From NCBI RefSeq assembly GCF_004799285.1, contig NZ_SSND01000001.1, positions 1 through 64,000 of the forward strand: a stretch of 64,000 nucleotides of DNA. Direction: 5' to 3'. Position 1 is the stretch's first letter. Each line of letters starts with the position of its first letter. The position numbers and the translations under genes are program-made. Source of the stretch: Aliigemmobacter aestuarii (lineage in GTDB: Bacteria; Pseudomonadota; Alphaproteobacteria; Rhodobacterales; Rhodobacteraceae). This document shows, in pieces, positions 7,989 to 18,949 of the stretch. Below the pieces are notes generated by a model that was given only the letters and a program-made list of their open reading frames with translations, did no database searches and was not told where the DNA came from.

Positions 7989-8861
7989 ATGCAGATCGGT
8001 TTCATCGGACTTGGCAACATGGGCGGCCCGATGGCCGCCAATCTGGTGGCCGCGGGCCACAGTGTGGCGGGCTTTGACCTGACCGCGCCGATGCCTGCGG
8101 GCGTGACCGCTGCGGCCAGCGCCGCCGAGGCCGCGACGGGCGCGGATGTGGTCATCACCATGCTGCCCAATGGCGCGATCCTGCGGTCGGTCGCCGATCA
8201 GGTGATCCCGGCGATGCGGAAAGGTGCCGTCCTCTGCGACTGTTCCACCGTCGATGTGGAAAGCGCCCGCGCAGTTGCGGCTCAGGCGGCGGCGGCGGGC
8301 CTGGGCGCACTGGATGCGCCCGTTTCAGGCGGCGTCGGCGGGGCCACGGCGGGCACGCTCACCTTCATGGCAGGCGGCAGCCCGGCGGCCTTCGAAACCG
8401 TCCGGCCGCTTTTCGACATCATGGGCCAGAAGGCCGTGCATTGCGGCGACGCAGGCGCGGGGCAAGCGGCCAAGATCTGCAACAACATGATCCTCGGCGT
8501 CACCATGATCGCCACCTGCGAGGCCTTCGCGCTGGCCGACAAGCTGGGCCTGGACCGGCAGAAGATGTTCGACGTGGTCAGCACATCGTCGGGCTACAGC
8601 TGGACGATGAACGCCTATTGCCCGGCGCCCGGCGTGGGGCCGAAATCGCCCGCCGACAACGGATACAAGCCCGGCTTCGCCGCCGAACTGATGCTGAAGG
8701 ACCTGAACCTGTCGCAGCAGGCCGCAACGGCGGCGGATGCCGATACACCGATGGGCCAGCTTGCTGCCGAACTTTATCGCCGCTTTGTCGAGGACGAGAA
8801 TGGCCGCGGGATGGATTTTTCGGCCATGCTGCCGCGGTTCGAGGCGCGCGGACGGGGCTGA
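7989..8861 (+). CDS. mmsB: 3-hydroxyisobutyrate dehydrogenase
   Basis: A 290-aa member of the beta-hydroxyacid dehydrogenase family, oxidising 3-hydroxyisobutyrate to methylmalonate semialdehyde with NAD+. The Rossmann motif GLGNMG is at residues 7-12, the substrate loop DAPVSGGVGGA near residue 114, and the catalytic lysine is Lys162 in GQAAKICNN. Four bases separate it from the hydrolase gene, so the three genes form one operon. Its product is the substrate of MmsA at 3 kb. The stop codon is closely followed by a small tandem repeat. Confidence 0.95.
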   Translation: MQIGFIGLGNMGGPMAANLVAAGHSVAGFDLTAPMPAGVTAAASAAEAATGADVVITMLPNGAILRSVADQVIPAMRKGAVLCDCSTVDVESARAVAAQAAAAGLGALDAPVSGGVGGATAGTLTFMAGGSPAAFETVRPLFDIMGQKAVHCGDAGAGQAAKICNNMILGVTMIATCEAFALADKLGLDRQKMFDVVSTSSGYSWTMNAYCPAPGVGPKSPADNGYKPGFAAELMLKDLNLSQQAATAADADTPMGQLAAELYRRFVEDENGRGMDFSAMLPRFEARGRG

Positions 8862-8869
8862 TGGTAGGT

Positions 8870-8908
8870 TGGCGGGCGGGTCTGGCGGGCGGATCTGGCG
8901 GGCGGGCC
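8870..8908. repeat. three 13-bp GC-rich tandem repeats after mmsB
   Basis: Units TGGCGGGCGGGTC (8870), TGGCGGGCGGATC (8883) and TGGCGGGCGGGCC (8896) are followed by a decayed fourth copy (TGACGGACGGGG). The array starts 8 bp after the mmsB stop codon and is non-coding. Confidence 0.8.
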
Positions 8909-8988
8909 TGACGGACGGGGAGCGGATCGCAACACGCCATGACCGACCGCGCCGTCACACCCCCTTGGCGGATCGCGGAATCATCGTT

Positions 8989-9663
8989 ATGTCCGAGGGC
9001 ATGTCATGGGTTCAGTCCGCGCCGCAGCTTGCCAGTCTTTCGCCACCCCAGATCGCGGCCCTTGGGGCGCTGTCGCCGCGCGCGCTGCCGCAGGGGACGG
9101 TTCTTTTTCGCCCCGGTGACCGGGCCACCGGCTTTGCCGTCGTGCTTCAGGGCCGGGTCGAGGTGTTCCTGCACGGCCCCACCGGGCGCGGCATCCTGCT
9201 TTATGCGGTGGAACCGGGCGAAAGCTGCGTGCAGACGACGCTTGGCCTTCTGGCCGACGAACACTATGCCGGCGAGGCCGTCACCGCGACCGAGGTCCAT
9301 GCCGTCACCATCCCGCGCAGGCTGTTCCTCAGCCTGATGGACGAGGCACCGGATTTCCGCCGCTATGTCTTTCGCGCCTTCGGGCAGCGGATGGGATCGA
9401 TCACCCGGATGCTGGAACGCGTGGCCTTCCAGACCGTGGAGTCGCGGCTGTCGCGAGCGCTGCTGGACCTGGCCGAGGCGGGCGAGGTGCGCGCCACCCA
9501 GGCCGATCTGGCGCAGCGCATCGGTTCGGCGCGCGAGGTGGTGTCGCGGCGGCTTGACATGCTGGCCCGGCGCGGGCTGGTGGCAACCGAACGTGGGCTG
9601 ATCCGGCTGAAGGACCCGGACGCCCTGCTGGTTCTGGCCGAGATCGGCGACACGGAAGTGTAA
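8989..9663 (+). CDS. Crp/Fnr-family transcriptional regulator
   Basis: A 224-aa protein with an N-terminal cyclic-nucleotide-binding-type beta-roll (about 15-130, LFRPGDRATGFAVVLQGRVE), a long dimerisation helix and a winged HTH (about 160-215). The recognition helix SAREVVSRRLDML keeps the E--SR pattern of FNR, so an FNR-like half-site is expected. There is no N-terminal cysteine cluster, so it is not an Fe-S FNR; only one central Cys is seen (GESCVQ). ATG 8989 is chosen; ATG 9001 behind CGAGGG is an alternative. The next gene encodes a YgaP-like membrane protein. Confidence 0.88.
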   Translation: MSEGMSWVQSAPQLASLSPPQIAALGALSPRALPQGTVLFRPGDRATGFAVVLQGRVEVFLHGPTGRGILLYAVEPGESCVQTTLGLLADEHYAGEAVTATEVHAVTIPRRLFLSLMDEAPDFRRYVFRAFGQRMGSITRMLERVAFQTVESRLSRALLDLAEAGEVRATQADLAQRIGSAREVVSRRLDMLARRGLVATERGLIRLKDPDALLVLAEIGDTEV

Positions 9664-9687
9664 AGCACGTCGGACAGACGCCATTCA

Positions 9688-9700
9688 GTGATAAGATCAC
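9688..9700. promoter_or_regulatory. candidate operator for the Crp/Fnr-type regulator
   Basis: GTGAT-AAG-ATCAC is a perfect 5-bp dyad, 76 bp upstream of the DUF2892 gene and just after the regulator gene. The half-sites are CRP/FNR-like, but the 3-bp spacer is shorter than the usual 4 (FNR) or 6 (CRP). Confidence 0.4.
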
Positions 9701-9775
9701 ATACAGAAGGTGGCGATTCGGCTAACGTCACCCCGCGACCGCCACGGGCGGACCTGTCACTGGAAAGGGAACACC

Positions 9776-9979
9776 ATGTTAAAGACAAATGTCGGCGGCA
9801 TCGACCGCATCCTGCGCATCGTCGTGGGCCTTGCCCTGCTCGCGGGCTTTTTCCTGAACGCCGATGCCTCCATGCGCTGGCTCTATCTGATCGGGATCAT
9901 CCCGCTGGCCACCGGCCTGATGGGAAGCTGCCCCGCCTATTCGATCTTCGGGATCAACACCTGCCCGATGAAGAAGTGA
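9776..9979 (+). CDS. YgaP-like DUF2892 inner-membrane protein
   Basis: A 67-aa protein with two transmembrane helices and the family pattern: NVGGIDRILRIVVG at the start, then MRWLYLIGIIPLATGLMGSC, and a C-terminal CPAYSIFGINTC containing two cysteines. It corresponds to the membrane part of YgaP-type proteins without a rhodanese domain. GAAAGGGAA precedes ATG 9776. Pairing with a Crp/Fnr-type regulator suggests control by a redox, sulfur or nitric-oxide signal, but this is inference. Confidence 0.85.
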   Translation: MLKTNVGGIDRILRIVVGLALLAGFFLNADASMRWLYLIGIIPLATGLMGSCPAYSIFGINTCPMKK

Positions 9980-10024
9980 TCACCCGCGCAACCGGCCGGG
10001 ACTCCGGTTTGTGGTACGAGTGAC

Positions 10025-10049
10025 GGGTGGCCTTTCGGCCGCCCTTTTT
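10025..10049 (+). terminator. Rho-independent terminator after the DUF2892 gene
   Basis: GGGTGGCC / GGCCGCCC forms an 8-bp stem (one G-T pair) with a TTTC loop, followed directly by TTTTT. It lies between the DUF2892 gene and the convergent uvrA stop codon. Confidence 0.85.
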
Positions 10050-10065
10050 CATTGCGCCCACCCTG

Positions 10066-12924
<2,859 letters not shown>

Positions 12925-12990
12925 GACACTGCCCCCGGGACCTCAGCGCCTAGATAGGGCATGTTCAGCGAGTCTCCAATCAAAATATGT

Positions 12991-13005
12991 GAACAAACAA
13001 TGAAC
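12991..13005 (-). promoter_or_regulatory. LexA (SOS) box upstream of uvrA
   Basis: On the uvrA strand the sequence is GTTC-N7-GTTC (plus strand GAAC AAACAAT GAAC), the direct-repeat LexA site of alphaproteobacteria. Its near edge is 67 bp from the uvrA start codon, within the divergent uvrA/VWA promoter region. Confidence 0.75.
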
Positions 13006-13094
13006 AATGACAGCGTGGCGGGATTAGCAGTTGCGGGAATCCGCTGACGGGTTAGCCTCTCGGCCATAGGATGAAACGCCACAGGTCATTTGAG

Positions 13095-15071
13095 ATGAAA
13101 CAGACACTTGCCGCAGCGATTTTCACTGTCGCCACTGTTGCCACCGCCAGCGCGCAAACCGGCGAAGCCCCGAACACGATCCTCGTGCTGGATGCCTCGG
13201 GCTCGATGTGGGGCCAGATCGACGGCACGGCCAAGATCCAGATCGCGCAGGATGTCGTGGGCACGCTCTTGGACACGCTGCCCGATGGCCAGAATCTGGG
13301 CCTGACGGTCTATGGCCACCGCACCAGGGGCGACTGCACCGACATTGAAACAGTGGTGCCCCCCGGCCCCGGCACGCGCGAGGCGATCCGCGCGGCGGTG
13401 ATGGCGATCAAGCCCAGGGGCAAGACCCCGATGACCGATGCGGTCGTGGCGGCCGCCGAGGCGCTGAAATACACAGAAGAGGCGGCGACCGTCATTCTCG
13501 TCTCGGACGGGATCGAAACCTGCAACCCCGATCCCTGTGCCGCCGCGGCCGCGCTTGAAGAGGCGGGCGTCAACTTCACCGCCCATGTGGTTGGCTTCGA
13601 CGTGGCGGGCGACCCGCAGGCGCAGGCGCAGCTGCAATGCCTGGCCGGAAACACCGGCGGCCAGTATCGCGGGGCCTCGAACGCCGCCGAACTGGCCGAG
13701 GCGCTGACCCAGGTCGTTGCCGCCGAACCGGCAGAGCCCGTGGCCCCCCTGCCCGCGCGCCTGCGGGTGACGGTGCGCGAAGGGTCGAAGACCGGGCCGC
13801 AGATCCTTGACGGGATCAAGGTGTTCCTGACTGCCCCCGAGAGCGAGACAGACGAGGACCCCGCCGCCATCGCGGAGGCAGGCAAGGAGCTTTCGCCGGG
13901 GCAATATGCCGTCTCGGTGCTGCGCATCATCGACGAGGCGACTGCCGAGGCCGCCGTCGAACTGACCGACGGGGAAAGCGAAGAGGTGATCCTCGTGCTG
14001 CAACCCTATCGGCCGGGCGCGACGCTGGCCGCCCCCGATCAGGCCGACGCGGGCGCGACGATCAAGGTGGACTGGAAAGGCCCCGGCGGGGATCGCGATT
14101 ACCTTTCGGTCGCCACCTCCGACCAGAAGGACGACAAGTACATCAACTATGTCTACACAAATCGCGGCAATCCGGGCGAACTGGTGATGCCGACCCAGCC
14201 CGGCAGCTATGAAATCCGCTACATCTGGCAGTCGGGGAACGAGGATGTGGTTCTGGCCACCCGCCCGATCACGGTGGTCGCGGTCGCGGGCGGCCTCTCG
14301 GCCCCCGACGAGGCCGTGGCCGGAACGACGATCAAGGTGGACTGGACCGCGGGCGGCTATGACCGCGATTACATTGCCATCGCAAAGCCCGGCGCGAAGG
14401 GCGGCGAATATGTGACTTATGTCTATGCCAACCGCGGCAATCCCGCGGAACTGAAACTGCCGGTCGATCCGGGTGACTACGAGGTGCGCTATATCCTTGG
14501 CCAGGACGATACGATCTTTGCCAGCCGCCCGATCCGGGTGCTTGAGGCGAAGTCCTTGGTCAGCGGCCCGGCCGAAGCGAAGATCGGCCAGGTGGTCGAG
14601 GTCGCCTGGGAAGGCCCCGGTGCCGATCGCGACTATATCTCGCTGGCCATTCCGGGCAGCGAGCCGGGCGATTACGTCAGCTACACCTATGCCAACCGAG
14701 GCAACCCGCTGGAGCTTGAACTGCACAGCGAACCGGGCACCTACGAGATCCGCTACATTGCGGCGGGCGACAAGGAAAAGATCCTCGCCAGCCAGCCCGT
14801 CACGCTGTCAGGCCACGTGGTGGCGCTGACGGCCCCCGCCAGCGCGCCAAAGGCGACCGAGATCACCGTGGCCCATACCGGCCCCGGCTATGACCGCGAC
14901 TACATCGCCATCGCGAAAGCGGGCGAAGGCGGCTATGTGACCTATCAGTATGTGCGCGGCGAGCCGCAGGTGAAGGTGCGCCTGCCCGAGGAACCGGGCG
15001 CCTACGAGGTGGTCTATTACCTCGGCCGCGACGAGGTTCCGCTGGCCACTGTGCCCCTGACGGTGGAGTGA
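13095..15071 (+). CDS. exported von Willebrand factor A protein with four C-terminal repeats
   Basis: A 658-aa protein with a Sec signal peptide (residues 1-20, ending ASA-Q). A VWA domain (about 27-210) has a complete MIDAS start, DASGS at 33-37, and cysteines typical of secreted VWA domains. After a linker come four related modules of about 85 residues (about 312-398, 400-485, 486-574, 575-658). Each carries the pattern G-DRDYI-IA, YV-Y-Y-NRGNP, E-PG-YE-RYI and a beta-strand ending. The modules look Ig-like. Metal-dependent ligand binding at the cell surface is likely, but the ligand is unknown. ATG 13095 gives the signal peptide; a start 8 codons upstream is less likely. Confidence 0.88.
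   Translation: MKQTLAAAIFTVATVATASAQTGEAPNTILVLDASGSMWGQIDGTAKIQIAQDVVGTLLDTLPDGQNLGLTVYGHRTRGDCTDIETVVPPGPGTREAIRAAVMAIKPRGKTPMTDAVVAAAEALKYTEEAATVILVSDGIETCNPDPCAAAAALEEAGVNFTAHVVGFDVAGDPQAQAQLQCLAGNTGGQYRGASNAAELAEALTQVVAAEPAEPVAPLPARLRVTVREGSKTGPQILDGIKVFLTAPESETDEDPAAIAEAGKELSPGQYAVSVLRIIDEATAEAAVELTDGESEEVILVLQPYRPGATLAAPDQADAGATIKVDWKGPGGDRDYLSVATSDQKDDKYINYVYTNRGNPGELVMPTQPGSYEIRYIWQSGNEDVVLATRPITVVAVAGGLSAPDEAVAGTTIKVDWTAGGYDRDYIAIAKPGAKGGEYVTYVYANRGNPAELKLPVDPGDYEVRYILGQDDTIFASRPIRVLEAKSLVSGPAEAKIGQVVEVAWEGPGADRDYISLAIPGSEPGDYVSYTYANRGNPLELELHSEPGTYEIRYIAAGDKEKILASQPVTLSGHVVALTAPASAPKATEITVAHTGPGYDRDYIAIAKAGEGGYVTYQYVRGEPQVKVRLPEEPGAYEVVYYLGRDEVPLATVPLTVE
14028..15068 (+). repeat. 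four in-frame approx. 260-bp coding repeats
   Basis: The 3' half of the VWA gene consists of four diverged copies beginning near 14028, 14293, 14550 and 14818. Conserved protein cores include DRDYIAIAK, ANRGNP and YEVRYI. The fourth copy has lost the NRGNP loop (replaced by VRGEP). The divergence suggests old duplications. Confidence 0.8.
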
Positions 15072-15080
15072 CACCGCCCC

Positions 15081-15106
15081 GCCGCCGCATCTTTCGTTGC
15101 GGCGGC
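15081..15106 (+). terminator. possible terminator after the VWA gene
   Basis: GCCGCCGCA (15081-15089) pairs perfectly with TGCGGCGGC (15098-15106). The T-rich stretches follow only 15-30 bp later, so it is a strong hairpin but an imperfect intrinsic terminator. Confidence 0.45.
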
Positions 15107-15209
15107 GCATCACATTCCACTTTTTGAATATTTTTTATCCCGCGGGCCTTGATTGGCGCGCGGGACATGCCATCTGGAGGAAAACCATTCCCCATCCGGA
15201 GCAGCCTTC

Positions 15210-15584
15210 ATGTTCGGTTTCCTCAACCCCGCTTCCCGCAACGCCGGCGCAGGCCGCATCGACCCGAAGGACGCCGTGGCACGCGCCGCCTCGGGCGAGC
15301 TTACGGTGATCGACGTGCGCGACATTTCCGAACTGAAATCCAGCGGCAAGGCCAAGGGGGCGCTGCATGTGCCCCTGATGATGCTGGCCACCCGCTGCGA
15401 CCCGAACAGCCCGGAATGCCTGTCGGCCCTGTCGGTCGAAAAGCCGGTCGCGCTTTACTGTGCGTCGGGTGCGCGCAGCCAGATGGCGGCGGGGATGCTG
15501 GCCAAGATGGGTTATGCCGAGGTCTACAACCTTGGCGGCCTCTATGATTGGCATGCCGCGGGCGGTCAGATCGAACGCGCCTGA
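15210..15584 (+). CDS. single-domain rhodanese-like protein
   Basis: A 124-aa protein with one rhodanese domain. The nucleophilic cysteine is Cys84 in LYCASGARS, and the CH2A-like motif VIDVRDISEL is near residue 32. Such proteins bind a persulfide and move sulfur, or act as thiosulfate sulfurtransferases. There is no signal peptide; the N-terminus is MFGFLNPASRN. ATG 15210 is chosen over an upstream in-frame start because the rhodanese fold starts right after. Its 3' end overlaps the convergent MFS gene by 19 bp. Confidence 0.88.
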   Translation: MFGFLNPASRNAGAGRIDPKDAVARAASGELTVIDVRDISELKSSGKAKGALHVPLMMLATRCDPNSPECLSALSVEKPVALYCASGARSQMAAGMLAKMGYAEVYNLGGLYDWHAAGGQIERA

Positions 15585-16714
15585 CGGCGCCGCGCCTCCT
15601 GCCAGGCGTGGATCACGATCCCCAGCCCGGAAAACCCCAGGACGAACAGCGAAAGGCCGGTCATCCCGGCCTTTTCCATGATCAGCGCCAGCATCGGCGT
15701 GCCGGTCACGGTGCCAAGGTTGCCCAGTTGCGCAATGGCCCCCGCGGCGCGGGCGCGATCCTCGGGGGCGGGGTTCAGTTGCGCCAGCGCGGCAAAGCTG
15801 GCCCCCTGAACCACGCCAAGCGCCGCCGCGATGACCAGCGCCGCCGCAAGGCGCGGCACGCCCTCGCCAAGGGCAAAGCCGATGCCCGCCAGGACCGCCA
15901 CCGCGAACCCCGCCTGCACCAGCCGCACCGCGGGCATCACCCCCAGAAGCCAGACACCCAGCGTCAGCGAAACCGCGATCGACACCAGCGGCATCGCCAC
16001 GCCCACCCAGGGCAGGGACAGCGCGGGCGGAAGCAGCGTCAGGATCGCGACATAGGTCACGGTATAGCAGACGAAACCCATCGCCGGCGCGGCCAGCCAG
16101 GGCGAGGCATAGATCTGCGCATGCTGCGCCAGAACGCCCGCGCCCGGCGGCACCGCCCGAACCGCCACGCGCGGCATCAGCAAGGACAAGACCGCCGCAA
16201 TCGCCAGCATCCACAGCGCATGACCAAGGAACAGCGGCCCCGGCCCCGCCGCCAGCACCCAGGGGCCGATCCAGAACAGAAACGCGTAGGTGACGCCAAA
16301 GAAGGACGACCACAGCGTCATCGCGGCCCCCTGCCACCGCGTCCCCGCCGCCTCGGCAATCGCCACGGGCCCGACGACGACGATCGCCAGATGCGAGACA
16401 CCTTCCAGAACCCGCGTCGCCATCATCACCGGAAAGGGTGGCAGCAGCGCCTGCACCGCGCTGACCGCAGCCCCCAGGACCAGCGCCGCCAGCATCGCAC
16501 GCCGCGCCCCGACACGGGCGACCACCAGCCCGGCGGTCGTGCCGAAGATCAGCCCGACCGTGCCCACGACCGACACCATCAGCCCGATCATCACCGCCGA
16601 CTGCCCGGCATAGGCCGCGCCCAGTTCAGCGAAGGCGACCGAGATCTTGCCGAATTGTGCCGCGGCGCCAAGGCCCGCGGCCCAGACGGCGAAAATGGTC
16701 AGAAGGTTTCGCAT
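15566..16714 (-). CDS. MFS transporter
   Basis: A 382-aa very hydrophobic protein with about 12 predicted transmembrane helices and an MFS motif A-like loop (GLVVARVGARR) after the second helix. It belongs to the drug/metabolite type of the major facilitator superfamily; the substrate cannot be told from sequence. The first helix overlaps a weak signal-like start, MRNLLTIFAVWAAGLG. It is convergent with the rhodanese gene (19-bp overlap) and lies 59 bp downstream of lpdA on the same strand, so read-through from lpdA is possible. Confidence 0.85.
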   Translation of the reverse strand: MRNLLTIFAVWAAGLGAAAQFGKISVAFAELGAAYAGQSAVMIGLMVSVVGTVGLIFGTTAGLVVARVGARRAMLAALVLGAAVSAVQALLPPFPVMMATRVLEGVSHLAIVVVGPVAIAEAAGTRWQGAAMTLWSSFFGVTYAFLFWIGPWVLAAGPGPLFLGHALWMLAIAAVLSLLMPRVAVRAVPPGAGVLAQHAQIYASPWLAAPAMGFVCYTVTYVAILTLLPPALSLPWVGVAMPLVSIAVSLTLGVWLLGVMPAVRLVQAGFAVAVLAGIGFALGEGVPRLAAALVIAAALGVVQGASFAALAQLNPAPEDRARAAGAIAQLGNLGTVTGTPMLALIMEKAGMTGLSLFVLGFSGLGIVIHAWQEARRRQARSI

Positions 16715-16773
16715 CGGCCGTTCATCTTGGCCCGAAGGCCGCGGGGGGTGCGGGGTGCGCCCCCCCGCCGCCG

Positions 16774-18171
16774 TCAGATGTGAAGCGCGCGGCCATAGGC
16801 ATCCAGCACCGCCTCGTGCATCATCTCGGACAGGGTCGGATGCGGGAAGACGGTGTTCATCAGGTCTTCCTCGGTGGTTTCAAGGCTGCGGCCGACGACA
16901 TAGCCCTGGATCAGTTCCGTCACCTCGGCGCCCACCATATGCGCGCCCAGCAATTCGCCGGTCTTCGCATCGAAGACGGTCTTGATCATGCCTTCGGATT
17001 CGCCAAGCGCGATCGCCTTGCCGTTGCCGATGAAGGGGAAGCGGCCCACCTTCACGTCATGGCCCGCTTCCTTCGCCTTCGCCTCGGTCAGCCCGACCGA
17101 GGCCACCTGCGGATGGCAATAGGTGCAGCCTGCGATGGAGTTCGGCTTGATCGGGTGCGGATGCCCGCCCGCGATCAGTTCGGCCACCATCACGCCTTCA
17201 TGGGATGCCTTGTGCGCAAGCCACGGCGCGCCGGCAATGTCGCCGATGGCATAAAGCCCCTCGACCCCGGTGCGGCAATATTCATCCGTCACCACATGGG
17301 TGCGGTCGATCTTCACGCCAAGCGCCTCAAGTCCCAGCCCCTCGACATTGCCAACGATGCCCACGGCGGAAATCACCGTGTCGAATTCGGCGGTTTCGGT
17401 CTTGCCGTTCGATTCCAGATGCGCGGTCACACCCACGCCCGGCTTGCGGTCCAGCTTTTTCACCGTCGTCTTTTCAAGGATCTTCATCCCCTGCTTGACG
17501 AACTGCTTTTTCGCAAAGGCGCTGATTTCCGCGTCTTCCACGGGCAGGACGCGGTCCATCACCTCGCAGACCGTGACATCGGCGCCAAGCGTGTTGAAGA
17601 ACGAGGCGAATTCGATCCCGATCGCGCCCGAGCCGATGACCAGCAGTTTCTTCGGCATGCGTTTGGGTTGCAGCGCGTGCTTGTAGGTCCAGACCAGATC
17701 GCCGTCGGCCTCGAGCCCCGGCAATTCGCGCGCCCGTGCCCCGGTGGCCAGAACGATCGCGGGGGCGGTCAGTTCCTCCACCCCCTTGTCGGTCTTCACC
17801 GACACGCGGCCCTTGGCGGGGATGGTCGCCGCGCCCATCACGACGCTGACCTTGTTCTTCTTCATCAGATGGCCGATGCCGCCCGAAAGCTGTTTGGCCA
17901 CGGCGCGCGAGCGTGCGACCACCGCGTCAAGATCATAGGACGCGCCCTCGACCTTCAGGCCGAATTCCTTGGCGCGGTGCATCAGGTGGAACACCTCGGC
18001 CGAACGCAACAGCGCCTTGGTCGGGATGCAGCCCCAATTCAGGCAGATGCCGCCCAGATGTTCGCGTTCGACGATACAGACGTTCTTGCCCAACTGGGCG
18101 GCCCGGATCGCGGCGACATAGCCCCCCGGCCCTGCACCGATCACGATCACATCAAAGGCTTTCGCAGACAT
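16774..18171 (-). CDS. lpdA: dihydrolipoyl dehydrogenase (E3)
   Basis: A 465-aa FAD enzyme that reoxidises dihydrolipoamide in 2-oxoacid dehydrogenase complexes and the glycine cleavage system. FAD-binding GAGPGG is at residues 12-17, the redox disulfide Cys43/Cys48 in GGICLNWGCIPTK, NAD-binding GSGAIGIEFA in the middle, and the active-site HPTLSE near the C-terminus. A GGAGGAGGGAAGG ribosome-binding site precedes ATG 18171. The E1/E2 genes are not in the window, so the complex it serves (pyruvate or 2-oxoglutarate) is not shown. Confidence 0.96.
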   Translation of the reverse strand: MSAKAFDVIVIGAGPGGYVAAIRAAQLGKNVCIVEREHLGGICLNWGCIPTKALLRSAEVFHLMHRAKEFGLKVEGASYDLDAVVARSRAVAKQLSGGIGHLMKKNKVSVVMGAATIPAKGRVSVKTDKGVEELTAPAIVLATGARARELPGLEADGDLVWTYKHALQPKRMPKKLLVIGSGAIGIEFASFFNTLGADVTVCEVMDRVLPVEDAEISAFAKKQFVKQGMKILEKTTVKKLDRKPGVGVTAHLESNGKTETAEFDTVISAVGIVGNVEGLGLEALGVKIDRTHVVTDEYCRTGVEGLYAIGDIAGAPWLAHKASHEGVMVAELIAGGHPHPIKPNSIAGCTYCHPQVASVGLTEAKAKEAGHDVKVGRFPFIGNGKAIALGESEGMIKTVFDAKTGELLGAHMVGAEVTELIQGYVVGRSLETTEEDLMNTVFPHPTLSEMMHEAVLDAYGRALHI

Positions 18172-18274
18172 CCTTCCCTCCTCCAGAGAATTTAGTTTGC
18201 CCTTAAACTATTTTTTCCGGGCGAGCAATTCACCCACCGCCGCAGGGCCATGCACGGGGCGCATGGCTGTTTGG

Positions 18275-18853
18275 TCAGCCTGTCTCCCGCAGGCCGTTGA
18301 CCACAGTCGCATAGCCGCCTTGTTCCATGAAGTCCTTTTCGGCGGCGGTCGTCTCGCGCCCGAGCGCTGCATTGCGAAACGGAAACCGGCCAAAGCGGCG
18401 GATGATTTCGGCATGGGCACGGGCATGCAGCAGGGTTTCGGCGCCGGTCTCGGGCATCCGCGCGCCGATCAGGTCCACCGCGGTGGCCTGGTCGTCCATA
18501 TCCTCGGAATGTTCGAAGGGCAGATAGAAGAACTGCCGTTCCGGTTCAGGTGCGCCCATGTCCCAGCCTTCGGCCACCGCGCGGCGCGCGGCGGCGCGGG
18601 CCAGGGGATCGGTCGCGAAGGCGCGATCCGAACCGCGCCACATGTTGCGCGGAAACTGGTCCGTCAGGATCAGGAAGGCCAGCGTGCCCACGGTTCTGTC
18701 AACCCAGTGGTTAAGCCCGCCGTCATGAGCCGCCTGCCAAAGATCGGCGAACCGGTCGCGGATCAGCGCGTCAAGATCGTCGCCCCCCGCATACCAGCCT
18801 TCGGGGCCGACCTCACCCAGCCAGAAATCCAGAACCTCGACCGGGTCCGACAT
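18275..18853 (-). CDS. DUF924 family protein
   Basis: A 192-aa all-helical protein with DUF924 hallmarks: VLDFWLGEVGPEGWYAGG at the N-terminus, LILTDQFPRNMWRG in the middle and FFYLPFEHSEDMDDQ after residue 115. The family is widespread and often near metabolic genes, but its biochemical role is not established; TPR-like structure has been proposed. ATG 18853 gives the normal family N-terminus. It lies 103 bp upstream of lpdA on the same strand and could share its transcript. Confidence 0.88.
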   Translation of the reverse strand: MSDPVEVLDFWLGEVGPEGWYAGGDDLDALIRDRFADLWQAAHDGGLNHWVDRTVGTLAFLILTDQFPRNMWRGSDRAFATDPLARAAARRAVAEGWDMGAPEPERQFFYLPFEHSEDMDDQATAVDLIGARMPETGAETLLHARAHAEIIRRFGRFPFRNAALGRETTAAEKDFMEQGGYATVVNGLRETG

Positions 18854-18949
18854 GCACAATCCTTTCACGTCAGGGCCGTAGCGGGATCCACGGCGCCCTG
18901 TTCCGCCGTCCTTTCCGGTCAGCGTGACAGGAAAGGACGCAGGGTGCAA

